Assembly (NCBI GenBank): GCA_964653485.1
Contig: CAZZFF010000004.1
Location: forward strand, 45,329 to 109,328
DNA from: CAVQND01 sp964653485
Lineage (GTDB): Bacteria > Verrucomicrobiota > Verrucomicrobiia > Limisphaerales > UBA8199
Direction: 5' to 3'
Length of the DNA stretch: 64,000 nt
Shown: one piece after another, positions 17,054-26,394 of the stretch
Layout of the letters: each line of letters opens with the position of its first letter
Numbering within the stretch: the first letter of the stretch is position 1
Position numbers and translations under genes: made by a program
The notes under the pieces: model-generated
Seen by the model: only the letters and a program-made list of their open reading frames with translations
Told to the model about the DNA's origin: nothing
Databases searched by the model: none

Positions 17054-18070
17054 TTAAGCGGCCTGGAGCCTGCATGCGTTGGCAGAGATGCCGGTGGCGC
17101 GCTCGATGGCGGCGATGACGAGGGCGGGGCATAGCGCGGCTTCCTGGTAGCCAATCAGCGAATGGTAGAACCTCGGCAGGGTGCTCCGCCAAGGATCACC
17201 CCCCACCTCCCTTGGCACCAAGGCGATGAGGGGGACAGATGCGGCCCCAGCGAGGTGCAGTGTGCCCGTATCGATAGAGACAACGCAAAGGGCGGCGTCC
17301 ATAATCGGCAGCAGATCGAGCAAGCTGGACACCCTCAACGACCCAATATCCAGGATGCGGCCCGGAAACGCCCGTCGTAGTTCGTCGAGGAGCCGCGGCC
17401 CATCGGCGAAGGGGGCCGTTATGGCTGACGTGACGTTGACAACGATCTTTGGCTGGCCCGGATGCTTTTCACGGCGGGCGATGTCCAGCCGCCATGCGGG
17501 GTCCCCGAAATGCGGCAAGAATCCAGCCAGCCACCACATCTCAGTTGTCCAATGACTCGTCGCTTTCGGGCTTTCCAGCGTGTCCAGGTGACAGCGAACC
17601 ACCTGTTTAAACTCGCGCTTCGCCGCGGCCATAGCTTCGATCATGTGGCACCTGTTGACGGGAGACCTGAAGAGTTGGACGTAGGGTATCCGCTCATCGA
17701 ACAGGTCTTCACACAGCTCGGGCACGGACATCCAGACGCGCAACCCCTGGTCATGGAGGTGCTTGGCGACCGGTAAAATGTTCAGCATGTCCCCGCGGTG
17801 TCCGGGCGTCACCATGCAGACATCACCCTCCGTGAATGGCTGCTGGCTCGATGCGCGCTGAGGGCGCGGGGAAAAGCAACCCCCGCGCCCAATATGCAAG
17901 GTCGCAATCTCACGCCCATGCGGCTGCACGTGGAGGGGGATCGCGACGCCGGCGCGGCGGCACCGCACGAGGCTCTCATGCGAGCTGACCAGCGCCGCAT
18001 CGTGCCGATTCAGCGCCGCCACCGCTTCGGGTGTCAGTTCCGACCCGTTGACTATGCCAAGCTTGATCAT
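17054..18070 (-). CDS. Glycosyltransferase family 9-like protein in the phage module
   Basis: This 338-residue protein resembles ADP-heptose:LPS heptosyltransferases (GT9). The C-terminal nucleotide-sugar block CVVSIDTGTLHLAGAASVPLIAL is the best match; a Rossmann-like first domain contains VTPGHRGDMLNILPVAKHL (a G-D-x-x-x-x-x-P variant of the family N-terminal motif). It starts at ATG 18070, overlapping the stop of the preceding tail gene by the ATGA arrangement, so it is translationally coupled to it and belongs to the structural operon. Phages carry glycosyltransferases to alter host surface sugars or their own particle; which applies here is unknown. A roughly 130-base untranslated stretch separates it from the lipoprotein gene. 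Confidence 0.75.
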   Translation of the reverse strand: MIKLGIVNGSELTPEAVAALNRHDAALVSSHESLVRCRRAGVAIPLHVQPHGREIATLHIGRGGCFSPRPQRASSQQPFTEGDVCMVTPGHRGDMLNILPVAKHLHDQGLRVWMSVPELCEDLFDERIPYVQLFRSPVNRCHMIEAMAAAKREFKQVVRCHLDTLESPKATSHWTTEMWWLAGFLPHFGDPAWRLDIARREKHPGQPKIVVNVTSAITAPFADGPRLLDELRRAFPGRILDIGSLRVSSLLDLLPIMDAALCVVSIDTGTLHLAGAASVPLIALVPREVGGDPWRSTLPRFYHSLIGYQEAALCPALVIAAIERATGISANACRLQAA

Positions 18071-18930
18071 AAACCGGTTGCCGCCCGCCATTGGTCGAAA
18101 CCGATGCCCCAAACCTCGAACGTGGCCAGGCCCAAAAAGCCATCCTCGGTGCTGCCGCTGCCACTCGTCTCGGCGGGGATCAGAACCTCGCGCCAGATGC
18201 CGGGCGCGGCTCCAATGGGCGCATCATACACCACGTTCCTCGGCAAGATGCCGATATAGGCATCCGCTGTCCCCATCGCAACGCCGTCCGCGTAATCATC
18301 CCAACCGAAGGCCCCGGAGCTGTTCACGGCCCACAGTTCGCAGTTCGCCCGGAACCCGGCGCGGTAGCGGTCCAGCTTGTAACGCCCGCGATAGGCATAG
18401 GTCATCGATTCGTAGCCGCCCACGTAGCCCTCGAAATCAGGGATGCGCGACAACCATCCGGGCAGATATACCCACCAACTCGCCTGGCACAACCGGAAGA
18501 AGTACTGCCGCGCGTTAATGGTGTCGCCTGGGGTGTTGGGATAGCTGCCGACGCATCGCGCCGCATCCGAGAGCCACATCACGCTCTCGCCGCTCGGCGC
18601 GCTCGCCGTTCCGCCGCCGGCGGCGCCGCCCGGCCAGTAATTGTAGCCTCCGCTGGGCGTCGCCCCATAGGTGTCCACACCGTACACGAGCGGGCAAGGG
18701 GGCGCGGGGTCGTAGTCATAATTCGGCGCGCTCGGATAAATGGCATCAGCCCACGTGAGCGCCTGCACGCCGGAGATCGCCCCCCAGGCATCCTCCCCAG
18801 CCCCATATCCTCCGGTCCCATAGCTCAGCGATTGCCCCGCCTCGACAATTGGCCCGGTCGGCGCGCCACTCCATTCACGGCATGGGCTGATGACGAGCTC
18901 TTTGGCCGGAGATTGGGCGGGCGTGTTCAT
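18067..18930 (-). CDS. Phage tail-tip or receptor-binding-like protein
   Basis: I do not recognise this 287-residue protein. It is rich in Gly, Tyr, Trp, Ala and Asp with many short turns, such as GYGAGEDAWGAISG and GGYNYWPGGAAGGG, the composition of phage tip or adhesin domains. There is no signal peptide or helix-rich region. It starts 2 bases after the hub-like gene and its stop overlaps the glycosyltransferase start, fixing its place in the operon. A distal tail role is inferred from position only. Confidence 0.6.
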   Translation of the reverse strand: MNTPAQSPAKELVISPCREWSGAPTGPIVEAGQSLSYGTGGYGAGEDAWGAISGVQALTWADAIYPSAPNYDYDPAPPCPLVYGVDTYGATPSGGYNYWPGGAAGGGTASAPSGESVMWLSDAARCVGSYPNTPGDTINARQYFFRLCQASWWVYLPGWLSRIPDFEGYVGGYESMTYAYRGRYKLDRYRAGFRANCELWAVNSSGAFGWDDYADGVAMGTADAYIGILPRNVVYDAPIGAAPGIWREVLIPAETSGSGSTEDGFLGLATFEVWGIGFDQWRAATGL

Positions 18931-18932
18931 GC

Positions 18933-21623
18933 TCAGCTTGCGACCGCCGTCCAGTTCCGGGACTCGCCGGCGATGATGAAGTTGATGGGGTTGCCGTTGC
19001 CGTCATTGACGCCGGTAGCGGCGGGGAGGGCGTAAAAGATGTCGCCGACAAGCCATTCCGGAGATACGACCTCAGCCTCGCTGTTTCCGATACCTGGGCC
19101 GCTGGCACCCGTCTTCACGCGCAGGATGTTGTTGGCGTCGGGGCCGGCACTGTAGCTGAGGCTGTAAACCGTGCCGTCCGCCCCGGTTTCAGCAGTGCGG
19201 CTATTCCGCAGCTTCCAGTTCTTTGCCACGTAAATGTCAGCCTGGTAGGTGATCGTGCCCGTCGCCGGGCTGGCTGTGCCGCTGGGAACGGCGTAAGCGA
19301 ACGTCGAGGGACCGGTGACGGTGGCGCTGAACGTGCCGTTGTAAGCGCTTGGGGTGGCACCGGTGATTTTGGCGTGGACGATGGCGCCGGTGGCAAGGCA
19401 ATGCGGCTCGGCGGTCGTCACGGTCGCCGTCGTGCCGCTGGACAGGATCGAGCTCACGAGCGCCGGCGCCAGCCATGCCGTCACATAGTCACCCTGGACA
19501 CTCTGGAGAGTCATTTCAGCCAGGGTTTCCATGCCGCCGCCGCCCAGCCAGAGGTCGTCCGCCCCATCGGCACCAAAGTCAGGTGGGTCCGGGATGCCTG
19601 CGGCGCGGAGCATCCAGGAGCATTTGCCCGCGCCATTTCGGGCATCGGTGTAATGGACGCGGCCGATGCGCAGGGTTTGGCCCTCGGCATCGGATAATCT
19701 CTGAAGGATTTGGCCGATCGGGTTGCCGGCGCCATCGGTGCCGAGGACTCCGCCGGCGGTGTCAAGGCGCAGGATCGAAATCAACTCGTTTTGGGCGTCG
19801 CTGGCGATCTGGGTTACCCCGTTTGGGTTCCCGCTGGTCGTGCCCTGGTCGTAAGTCGCGGCCTGGAGCGCATAGTTGGCCAGGCCGTGCTGAGTATTTT
19901 CCTTTGCGGTCGCGCTTCCGAGGCCCACGTCGTTGCAGCCGGCCGCCTGGCCGGTTGAGCGCCCGCTGGGCATATTATATACGGTGCGCCACCGGGAGCA
20001 TCGCGCCAACTCGATCAGTTCCGGGGCATCCAGACGCGCGCTTGGCGCGTAGGCGACGGTCAAGAGGCCGAGGTGCGGGACGGCGCGGACCGTTTGCACC
20101 AGGAGATTGGGGTAGGTGTTGGCTGGCCCGGCCAGGGTCAGCGTATTGCCCACGCCGATGCCGCTCCGCACCTGGCCGGCCACGAACTCCACCGAGCCGG
20201 AGTATTGCAGGGTTGCCAGGCTGGCATAGAGCGCCTGGGCAACGCCTGTGGGGACGGCCTCGCCGGGGTCGAAGAAAGTCACCGTGCGATAGGTCTGGCT
20301 CAGGGCGTTGGTCAAGGTCACTCGTTGGCTCACCGGGCGCGACTGGACGGTGGCGTTGGGCTGTTTGTGAGCAGCGTCCGCGTAGCGGCAAAAGCTCACG
20401 TTGGCCGTGACGGTGGCGTCGGTCCATTGCACGCCCATCCAATTGGACAATTGTCCCTTGACCAGGGTATTCGGATACGCCGCCAGGTCCACCGGGCTGC
20501 CCGAGGAGTCGGTCACCACAGCGGCATCCACCTGGATGCTGGCCGGGTCAATGTTCGGGTCGCTCAGCGTATTGTCCGCCGCCAGCCACCAGCTCAGCCG
20601 ATCCGAAGCCGTGGCCGAAACGGCCAACGCGACAGGGACCACCTGGACTGCCACGTCCGTCCGGGAGACCTGCGATCCGTCCAGTTCGACAAAATGCCTC
20701 GAACAATTGGGCGTGTAATCCGTTACCCCCGGCGGATAGATGTCATAATAAAACTGCGGCCATGCGAAGCCATTGAAGACGTTGGTCTGTTTGTATTCGA
20801 TGACGACGCCCGCCAGTTGGCGTTCGCACCGCGGCGCCAGCTCGACCTGCCGCTCCTGCTCCGCCGTAATGGTGGCGATCACGGGCGTCAGGGCCGCCAA
20901 AGCTCGCGCGTTGAACGTGGGTGGAGAGGTGGTGTAATCAAACCAGCAGACGACGTCCGGCGACCACCGGAGCACACTGACGAGCGCCTCGGCGCAGAAA
21001 ACATTGGCCGCCCTGGTTTTTGGGAAGTTTACCGCGGGGTCAATCGCGCCGATCCGGATTGCGTCCTGGGCGTCGTCCCGGCCGGTCGTCGCACCCTGCT
21101 TTGTCGGGTTGTAGCATTCATTGACCCAGTTGAGAATCTCGACGATTTGCTCGCCGTTGGTCTGCCAGGTTTCATCGGCCTTTTCGCCCAGATAGACCTC
21201 GGGCGTGTTGATGGTCCTGAGCGTCGCTCCCGAGGCGGGCAGGCCGGGAGAGGCCCATCCGTTGAAGACGCTTCGGCCCTGCATGAATTCGAGCCGTTCG
21301 AGGAGCCACCAGGGACCGTAGATCGAGTATTGAATACTCTGGCGGCCCTGGACATTCAGCCGCTTCGTGTCGCCCACATAGCCCTGGAAGAAAACCGTTC
21401 CTCCGGTGTAGCTGACCGGGCTGCCCGAACCCGTGCGGTCACGCCAGAGGGTGATGGACGCGCCCCAGGCAAACTGGGGTGGGCCGGCATCGAGGGCCTC
21501 GATTGAGCGCATCGTGGCCGAGTCGCGGCCTTTGTTGAGCAGTTCAACGGTGAAATCAGCGCACAAGCCCCAGTCGCCCAGGGCCTTCTCCACACCGCTA
21601 TAAACGAGGGTCCACATAGTCAA
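18933..21623 (-). CDS. Large phage tail hub or tail-associated protein
   Basis: This 896-residue protein follows the short tape-measure candidate. The N-terminal 120 residues resemble a distal-tail/hub start (WTLVYSGVEKALGDWGLCAD, then TLWRDRTGSGSPVSYTGGTV). Most of the rest is beta-rich and Thr/Ala/Gly-rich, with the segment EGQTLRIGRVHYTDARNGAGK near residue 660. A fibronectin-like or IgG-like segment is suggested at residues 760 to 800 (ITGATPSAYNGTFSATVTG, with AYAVPSGTASPATG following). I see no peptidase or lysozyme motif. It ends 2 bases before the next gene. Position between a tape-measure candidate and tip genes supports a hub role, but homology cannot be confirmed here. Confidence 0.65.
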   Translation of the reverse strand: MTMWTLVYSGVEKALGDWGLCADFTVELLNKGRDSATMRSIEALDAGPPQFAWGASITLWRDRTGSGSPVSYTGGTVFFQGYVGDTKRLNVQGRQSIQYSIYGPWWLLERLEFMQGRSVFNGWASPGLPASGATLRTINTPEVYLGEKADETWQTNGEQIVEILNWVNECYNPTKQGATTGRDDAQDAIRIGAIDPAVNFPKTRAANVFCAEALVSVLRWSPDVVCWFDYTTSPPTFNARALAALTPVIATITAEQERQVELAPRCERQLAGVVIEYKQTNVFNGFAWPQFYYDIYPPGVTDYTPNCSRHFVELDGSQVSRTDVAVQVVPVALAVSATASDRLSWWLAADNTLSDPNIDPASIQVDAAVVTDSSGSPVDLAAYPNTLVKGQLSNWMGVQWTDATVTANVSFCRYADAAHKQPNATVQSRPVSQRVTLTNALSQTYRTVTFFDPGEAVPTGVAQALYASLATLQYSGSVEFVAGQVRSGIGVGNTLTLAGPANTYPNLLVQTVRAVPHLGLLTVAYAPSARLDAPELIELARCSRWRTVYNMPSGRSTGQAAGCNDVGLGSATAKENTQHGLANYALQAATYDQGTTSGNPNGVTQIASDAQNELISILRLDTAGGVLGTDGAGNPIGQILQRLSDAEGQTLRIGRVHYTDARNGAGKCSWMLRAAGIPDPPDFGADGADDLWLGGGGMETLAEMTLQSVQGDYVTAWLAPALVSSILSSGTTATVTTAEPHCLATGAIVHAKITGATPSAYNGTFSATVTGPSTFAYAVPSGTASPATGTITYQADIYVAKNWKLRNSRTAETGADGTVYSLSYSAGPDANNILRVKTGASGPGIGNSEAEVVSPEWLVGDIFYALPAATGVNDGNGNPINFIIAGESRNWTAVAS

Positions 21624-21698
21624 AAGGCAAAAGGAAGAGGGCGGAAAGAGGAACGCTGTGCGGTGCTGGTGTCATTTGAGTCTTTAGCATTCATCCTT

Positions 21699-22589
21699 TC
21701 ATGGAATCTGCGTCGAGCGCGCCCAGGCAGCCATCTGCTGCGCCATTGCGGCCTGTTCGCCCTGGAGTTGCGCCTGCCGGGCAATCACCGTCCTCATCAG
21801 GCCGACCATTCCATCCACGGTCCTGGAGGCGCCGCTAATCACATCCACCGCCTGCTTCAGCGCATTTACGTGTCTGTCCTGCATCTTGCCTATTTCCACC
21901 AGCAGCGCCTTGATTGCAGGGTCCACACGGTCCTGAGCGGACGACAAGTCCCGGTCCTGTGCCGCCCATGCCTGTCCTGAGCCCGTCGCGGCTTGGACCG
22001 TCTGGCTGGAGTCGGCACCGACGGCCGCTCGATTCCGGGTCCCAAGGGCGCCTGGAGGCACAGCCTGCGTTGCCGCGGCCACCGGGCTTCGAGCCGGCGG
22101 CCTGGCCGCTGTGGCCAAGGGAGATTCCCCTGTCGCGCCCGTCTTTGCCTCGGACGCCGCGAAGTGCGCCGCTGCCAGATCACGCTCAACCGCCCCTGCG
22201 CGTCGGTCGGCTCCAGGCAGCCGCCACACGTCCATTCGCCTTGCCCTGGCATCGCGGGCCGCGATTTCGGGTCCTATCGCCCACTCCTGGGCCGCGTCAG
22301 AGGCCGTGTTGCCGGCTGCCGGTGGTTTGCTTTCCGGGTCCTTTGAGGGCCGCGTGAACTCCTCATGCAAACGTTGACTCCATTGTTCGCACGCCTTTTG
22401 CGCGTCCTCGGCCCCCCGAGCCATCCCTTGGAGCGACTCGGCAATACTTGCGTCACCGGCCGTGCTGTCAAAGACACGCTGCAACCTCCGGGCTGCGTCG
22501 CTCGTCTGGTTCAGGGCCGCCGCGGCAAGCTTGCCTCCGGGTGTGTCGGCCGTCGTCTCGATCCGGACCTCAAGGCTTTGGTTAGGCAT
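21699..22589 (-). CDS. Short tape-measure-like helical tail protein
   Basis: This is a 296-residue protein rich in Ala, Gln, Arg and Ser. It has a long helical N-terminus (AAALNQTSDAARRLQRVFDS), an Ala/Pro-rich linker, and a helical C-terminus (AIKALLVEIGKMQDRHVNAL, then QAQLQGEQAAMAQQMAAWA) with no transmembrane stretch. It lies between the fibre-like gene and the hub-like gene. If it is a tape measure it is very short (siphophage ones usually run from 600 to over 1000 residues), implying a tail of about 45 nm, similar to that of gene transfer agents. It could instead be a chaperone or assembly protein. Confidence 0.5.
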   Translation of the reverse strand: MPNQSLEVRIETTADTPGGKLAAAALNQTSDAARRLQRVFDSTAGDASIAESLQGMARGAEDAQKACEQWSQRLHEEFTRPSKDPESKPPAAGNTASDAAQEWAIGPEIAARDARARRMDVWRLPGADRRAGAVERDLAAAHFAASEAKTGATGESPLATAARPPARSPVAAATQAVPPGALGTRNRAAVGADSSQTVQAATGSGQAWAAQDRDLSSAQDRVDPAIKALLVEIGKMQDRHVNALKQAVDVISGASRTVDGMVGLMRTVIARQAQLQGEQAAMAQQMAAWARSTQIP

Positions 22590-22616
22590 ATAAAAAGGAG
22601 AGGGCGAGGAGACTCT

Positions 22617-25600
22617 TCATTTGAGGCCGAGGAAGGTGCAGTTCGTGAATGAATTGCCGTACTGGATGAACGTGAATGCCGCCAGATTTGTCACGCTGAG
22701 CGTCCCTTGACTGCTGATGCTCGCAGGGAGAGTGCCAATGATTGGCGAGCCGCTGCTATTGGTCACAAGGCAGACGCATGTGTTGACGGCCGAGAGATTG
22801 GCATTGATCGGCGCGCTGAAGGTGAAGCCGGCGGACGCACTGTAAAGCGTATATGGCTTCTGGAAGTTCGGAATGAGGCTGCCGGCATTAGTCGGCCAAT
22901 AAAGCGAGTTCGGGTTCAGGTTTGTAAGCCCAGCGCCGCTGCCAATGTAGTTGGTGCTGGCAATGGTGCCATCCGGCCCCACAATTGTCGTCCCGTTGGT
23001 CGCAGCAATTCCGTTGGTAAACACGGGCATGGTCCTGGACGCCCAATCAACCAGGATCGTTCCGAGGCCGCCACCATACAGATGTGCCACATCCGCCGCT
23101 GAAATCGCTGTGGAGTAGAGTCTGACATCGGCGACCAAACAGGTGCTGTACAGGGCATCTGTAATATCGGCGCCGCATACAAATGACCCAAGTTGCGCCG
23201 CAGAATCGAGACTCCCGGGAGGACTGCCGGTGTTCACGGTGACGGTCTGGGCTTGGCCATCCGTGTACATCGCCACCCTCCCCCACCCCGACTGCGTGCC
23301 GTCAAACACGAGGGCAAAGTGGTGCCACAAGCCGTCTTTAGTGTACGGAATGAAGCCGGTTGCACTCCCGCTGTCGCAGATCAGATAAATGGTTGAGCCA
23401 CCGTCGTAAGTGAGGAAGCGATGACCCGACGCACTGAAACCGACGTAAGGGATTTTCCCTCCCGATGAGACGTTGAACCAGAATGCGATCGTCAAACCAC
23501 TGCCGCCTCCTACCAAACCGGCGACGCTGCCAGAGCACTGACCATACTGAGAACTCGTGCCCACCAATTGCAGCGACCTGCCGAGTGCCGCCGGCGCCGA
23601 GGATGACCACGCCGGCGCCCCGTAGAGCGCCATCGCATTACCGTTGCCAGACTTGTCCAGCGCCGTCGCCCCGCTCCCATCATTGAGGGGCCACCACCCT
23701 GCGGGCGCCGGCCATACACCAGCGAATGAAGGCCAGATCAGCGATTCCCCAAGGCCGCTAAACGCGACACTGGCAAGAGAGTTCGTCGCTGCTTTGACGG
23801 CGTTGGTCGCGCCGATGAGCGTCTCGATGGCGCTGCCGTCCGAGGTGCTCAGGGCGACCGTGCCGCTGGTCGTGACTGCGCCGCCGGAGGTCAATCCGGG
23901 CGCGGAGACATTGACGCTCGTCACCGTGCCACCGCCCCCACCCCCGCCACTGGATGCAATCACAAGCTGCCCGGAGTTGGTTGTCACCGTCACGTTCGCT
24001 CCAGCTTGGATGGGAAGCAGGCCCCCGTTGAGGTTTGAAATGCCGACGCCACTCCCGGCCAAACTGCCTACGTAGGACGGAACCTGCCCCGCGACCGACT
24101 GCTTGAGGTCAAGATAATAGGTGGTTCCGTTCACCACCGTAGGTAGTTGCCCAACCACGATTGGCGCCGCGTTGCCCCCGCGCAGCCCGCTAAAGCGGAC
24201 CAACCCCGTGGATGAGAGCTCCGTGGACAAGTTGAGCAGGGACGCGATATAAGCATGACCCGCCGCGCTCGGATGCACATTGTCCGCGGATAACATCGTC
24301 GCGCTGTTCCAGCCGGCGCTCACGTCCGTGCATTGGGCCGCCCCGAAAGCCCCCTCGACCCATGAGGCAAACGCCGCCTGGCTCGCGTATGAATCGGGAA
24401 TGTTCAGCAGATGATGCGTCGGGATCGACGAGGCCAGCAAATTGCTCACGATCAGCACGTAGTTCGTCTCGTAGATCGAGGCGTTGACCCCGGAGTTGAG
24501 GTCGTTGCGCCCGATGCACAGCACACATCCCGAAGGCCGGATGTAGTTCAAGAGATAAGGCATGCACTGCTCCAACTCCACCGTTCGGTCCCCGGGCCCC
24601 GCATAATTCACGTAAGGCACGGACGCCGATTGCGCCGCCAAGGCCGAAAATCGATTCGTTATAGCCGCGTTCCCGACCGCGTAGCCGACGGTTTTTGAAT
24701 CGCCCAAAAAGGCCACGCAGTTCGTCGGCGTGAAGGTCGTCACCTTGATGGACCCAATGTCAATCTCACCAACGTTGTTGAAATTCCAGATCGTGAAATT
24801 CCCTGCGTTGGGCATCGAGCTATAAACCCCGCCAACCAGCGCCGCCAGTTGGTCCGTTACCGAGAGGCTATTGCCATACAACGTACTCAGGTTTGTGCAG
24901 CTAATGGTGGCCACGTTGCCCCGCTGACTGAACCTCTCCAGTATTGGCGTGTTCTGCGCTATGTTAAACGGGTTAAGACCCGACGTCACATACAGATTGG
25001 GGCTGCTGCCACTCAGCGTCAGGAAATCAAGATGGCCGACAGAATCCAGCATGCCGCACATAGACTCAGAGTACCACGGGTTGATCGTCTTCTTGCCGAT
25101 GTAAGGAAACCCAGGAGACCAACCGCTCGGAGCGGACCTGTTCGTCGCGATGATCTCGACGTCGTAATTCTCATCCATGTTCGTCAGCCCAACCAGCGAC
25201 AAGGTCTGGTTGTAATCATTGACCCCCTGCGGGAACACGATGTATCCCCCCGCCGCCACGCTTGGCGTAAAGCCGCTGTAGCTGAAATCTGACAGGTCGC
25301 TCCAGTTGGTCTTGTAATAGAGCACTCCGACGCTCCCCGTGGCCGCCGGTAAAAGCAGCGATGGAATGACCAGCGCCGATGCCGAAGCCACAGCCCCCGC
25401 GATGCTCAGGGGGTTAATTCCCCCCGGCGCATTCGTCGGAAAGGTCCCGAGGGGCGCAAACGCCGTCGCCGGCAGCCCGTTCGTCGCGGTCTGCGCCGCG
25501 CCGACTGAATCAAAGGCCGAGGCTGCGGAGTAGGCAGCGGACCCCAGCGCGTTGGTCGCTGCTTTCACCGCATTGGTCGCGCCCGTGAGCGTTTCGACGC

Positions 25601-26357
25601 CGCTGCCGTCCGCGGTGCTCAGGACGACCGTCCCGCTCGTCGTGACAGCGCCGCCCGAGGTCAGCCCGGGCGCCGAGACATTGACGCTCGTCACCGTCCC
25701 GCCTCCTCCTCCGCCCCCCGTCGCCGCGATGGAGAGTTGCCCGCCGTTTGTCGAGAGGATGATGTTTGCCCCAGCCTGGATGGGCAGAGCGGCTCCGTTG
25801 AGATTGGTGTTGCTCGGGAATAGATTGAGCGTTACCCCGGCCAGGGCGTTGGTCCACAAGAACGTGTTCTGGCCCTCAACCCCGCGCTTTGGAATAGCGG
25901 CGGCGTTCACCGCGTTCGTCGTGTATGGGACCGTGATCGTCCATGCCTGCCCGATCCCCTCGATAACCACTCGGTAATCACCCGGCATCAAGTTGGTTGC
26001 CGCCACCCCGCCGACCGGCTGAAGCGTGATCGGCAGGCCGGCATACAGGGACTCGGAATCCGAGAACAGCGGGTCCAGCGCGGTGACGGTGATGGGGTTA
26101 TTGAGCACCTGGCCCGTAAAGTTGTAGGTCGAGAAGAGCACCGCCGTCTGAGCGGCAGGGGACAGAGGACAGAGCACAGAGCACAGAAGGAGCGAGATTA
26201 CCAATAACCATTTTTCAATTCTCAATTCCCGATTTCCGGGTGCGCATGATTGAGAATTGAGCATTGCGAACTTGCAATTGGCAATTCTCAATGGCCCATC
26301 CCCGCGACCCGCGTAACTTCCGGTTAAAACCATCCGTGTCATCGTCTCAGTTTTCAT
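22617..26357 (-). CDS. Tail fibre-like protein with SGNH hydrolase and LamG domains
   Basis: This is a 1246-residue mosaic protein. After a possible signal segment (WLLVISLLLCSVLCPLSPAA near residue 50) comes a beta-rich part, then an SGNH/GDSL-type hydrolase: AFLGDSKTVG near 547, IGRNDLNSG near 615 and DNVHPSAAGH near 695 give the nucleophile, Asn and Asp/His blocks. A LamG/concanavalin-like domain follows at about 905 to 1090 (LTIAFWFNVSSGG, DGLWHHFALVFDG). A roughly 90-residue segment occurs twice (near 181-268 and 772-858; GGGGGGTVTSVNVSAPGLTS in both). The C-terminal YIGSGAGLTNLN is typical of phage fibres. It could deacetylate surface glycans during adsorption. The first 50 residues overlap repeat-derived DNA, so the true start may lie downstream. 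Confidence 0.75.
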   Translation of the reverse strand: MKTETMTRMVLTGSYAGRGDGPLRIANCKFAMLNSQSCAPGNRELRIEKWLLVISLLLCSVLCPLSPAAQTAVLFSTYNFTGQVLNNPITVTALDPLFSDSESLYAGLPITLQPVGGVAATNLMPGDYRVVIEGIGQAWTITVPYTTNAVNAAAIPKRGVEGQNTFLWTNALAGVTLNLFPSNTNLNGAALPIQAGANIILSTNGGQLSIAATGGGGGGGTVTSVNVSAPGLTSGGAVTTSGTVVLSTADGSGVETLTGATNAVKAATNALGSAAYSAASAFDSVGAAQTATNGLPATAFAPLGTFPTNAPGGINPLSIAGAVASASALVIPSLLLPAATGSVGVLYYKTNWSDLSDFSYSGFTPSVAAGGYIVFPQGVNDYNQTLSLVGLTNMDENYDVEIIATNRSAPSGWSPGFPYIGKKTINPWYSESMCGMLDSVGHLDFLTLSGSSPNLYVTSGLNPFNIAQNTPILERFSQRGNVATISCTNLSTLYGNSLSVTDQLAALVGGVYSSMPNAGNFTIWNFNNVGEIDIGSIKVTTFTPTNCVAFLGDSKTVGYAVGNAAITNRFSALAAQSASVPYVNYAGPGDRTVELEQCMPYLLNYIRPSGCVLCIGRNDLNSGVNASIYETNYVLIVSNLLASSIPTHHLLNIPDSYASQAAFASWVEGAFGAAQCTDVSAGWNSATMLSADNVHPSAAGHAYIASLLNLSTELSSTGLVRFSGLRGGNAAPIVVGQLPTVVNGTTYYLDLKQSVAGQVPSYVGSLAGSGVGISNLNGGLLPIQAGANVTVTTNSGQLVIASSGGGGGGGTVTSVNVSAPGLTSGGAVTTSGTVALSTSDGSAIETLIGATNAVKAATNSLASVAFSGLGESLIWPSFAGVWPAPAGWWPLNDGSGATALDKSGNGNAMALYGAPAWSSSAPAALGRSLQLVGTSSQYGQCSGSVAGLVGGGSGLTIAFWFNVSSGGKIPYVGFSASGHRFLTYDGGSTIYLICDSGSATGFIPYTKDGLWHHFALVFDGTQSGWGRVAMYTDGQAQTVTVNTGSPPGSLDSAAQLGSFVCGADITDALYSTCLVADVRLYSTAISAADVAHLYGGGLGTILVDWASRTMPVFTNGIAATNGTTIVGPDGTIASTNYIGSGAGLTNLNPNSLYWPTNAGSLIPNFQKPYTLYSASAGFTFSAPINANLSAVNTCVCLVTNSSGSPIIGTLPASISSQGTLSVTNLAAFTFIQYGNSFTNCTFLGLK
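23782..24040 (-). repeat. Fibre internal repeat, copy 2
   Basis: This is the second copy of a roughly 260-base coding repeat within the fibre-like gene. It shares the glycine run and GTVTSVNVSAPGLTSGGAV with copy 1, and the LPIQAGAN phrase upstream. Confidence 0.75.
25552..25815 (-). repeat. Fibre internal repeat, copy 1
   Basis: This is the first (N-terminal) copy of the same coding repeat. At the DNA level the copies share long identical stretches such as GAGACATTGACGCTCGTCAC. They are separated by about 1.5 kb containing the SGNH domain, so the domain may have been inserted between two shaft repeats. Confidence 0.75.
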
Positions 26358-26394
26358 AATTCATGATTCATACTTCGTGATTTCTCCCCGCCCC

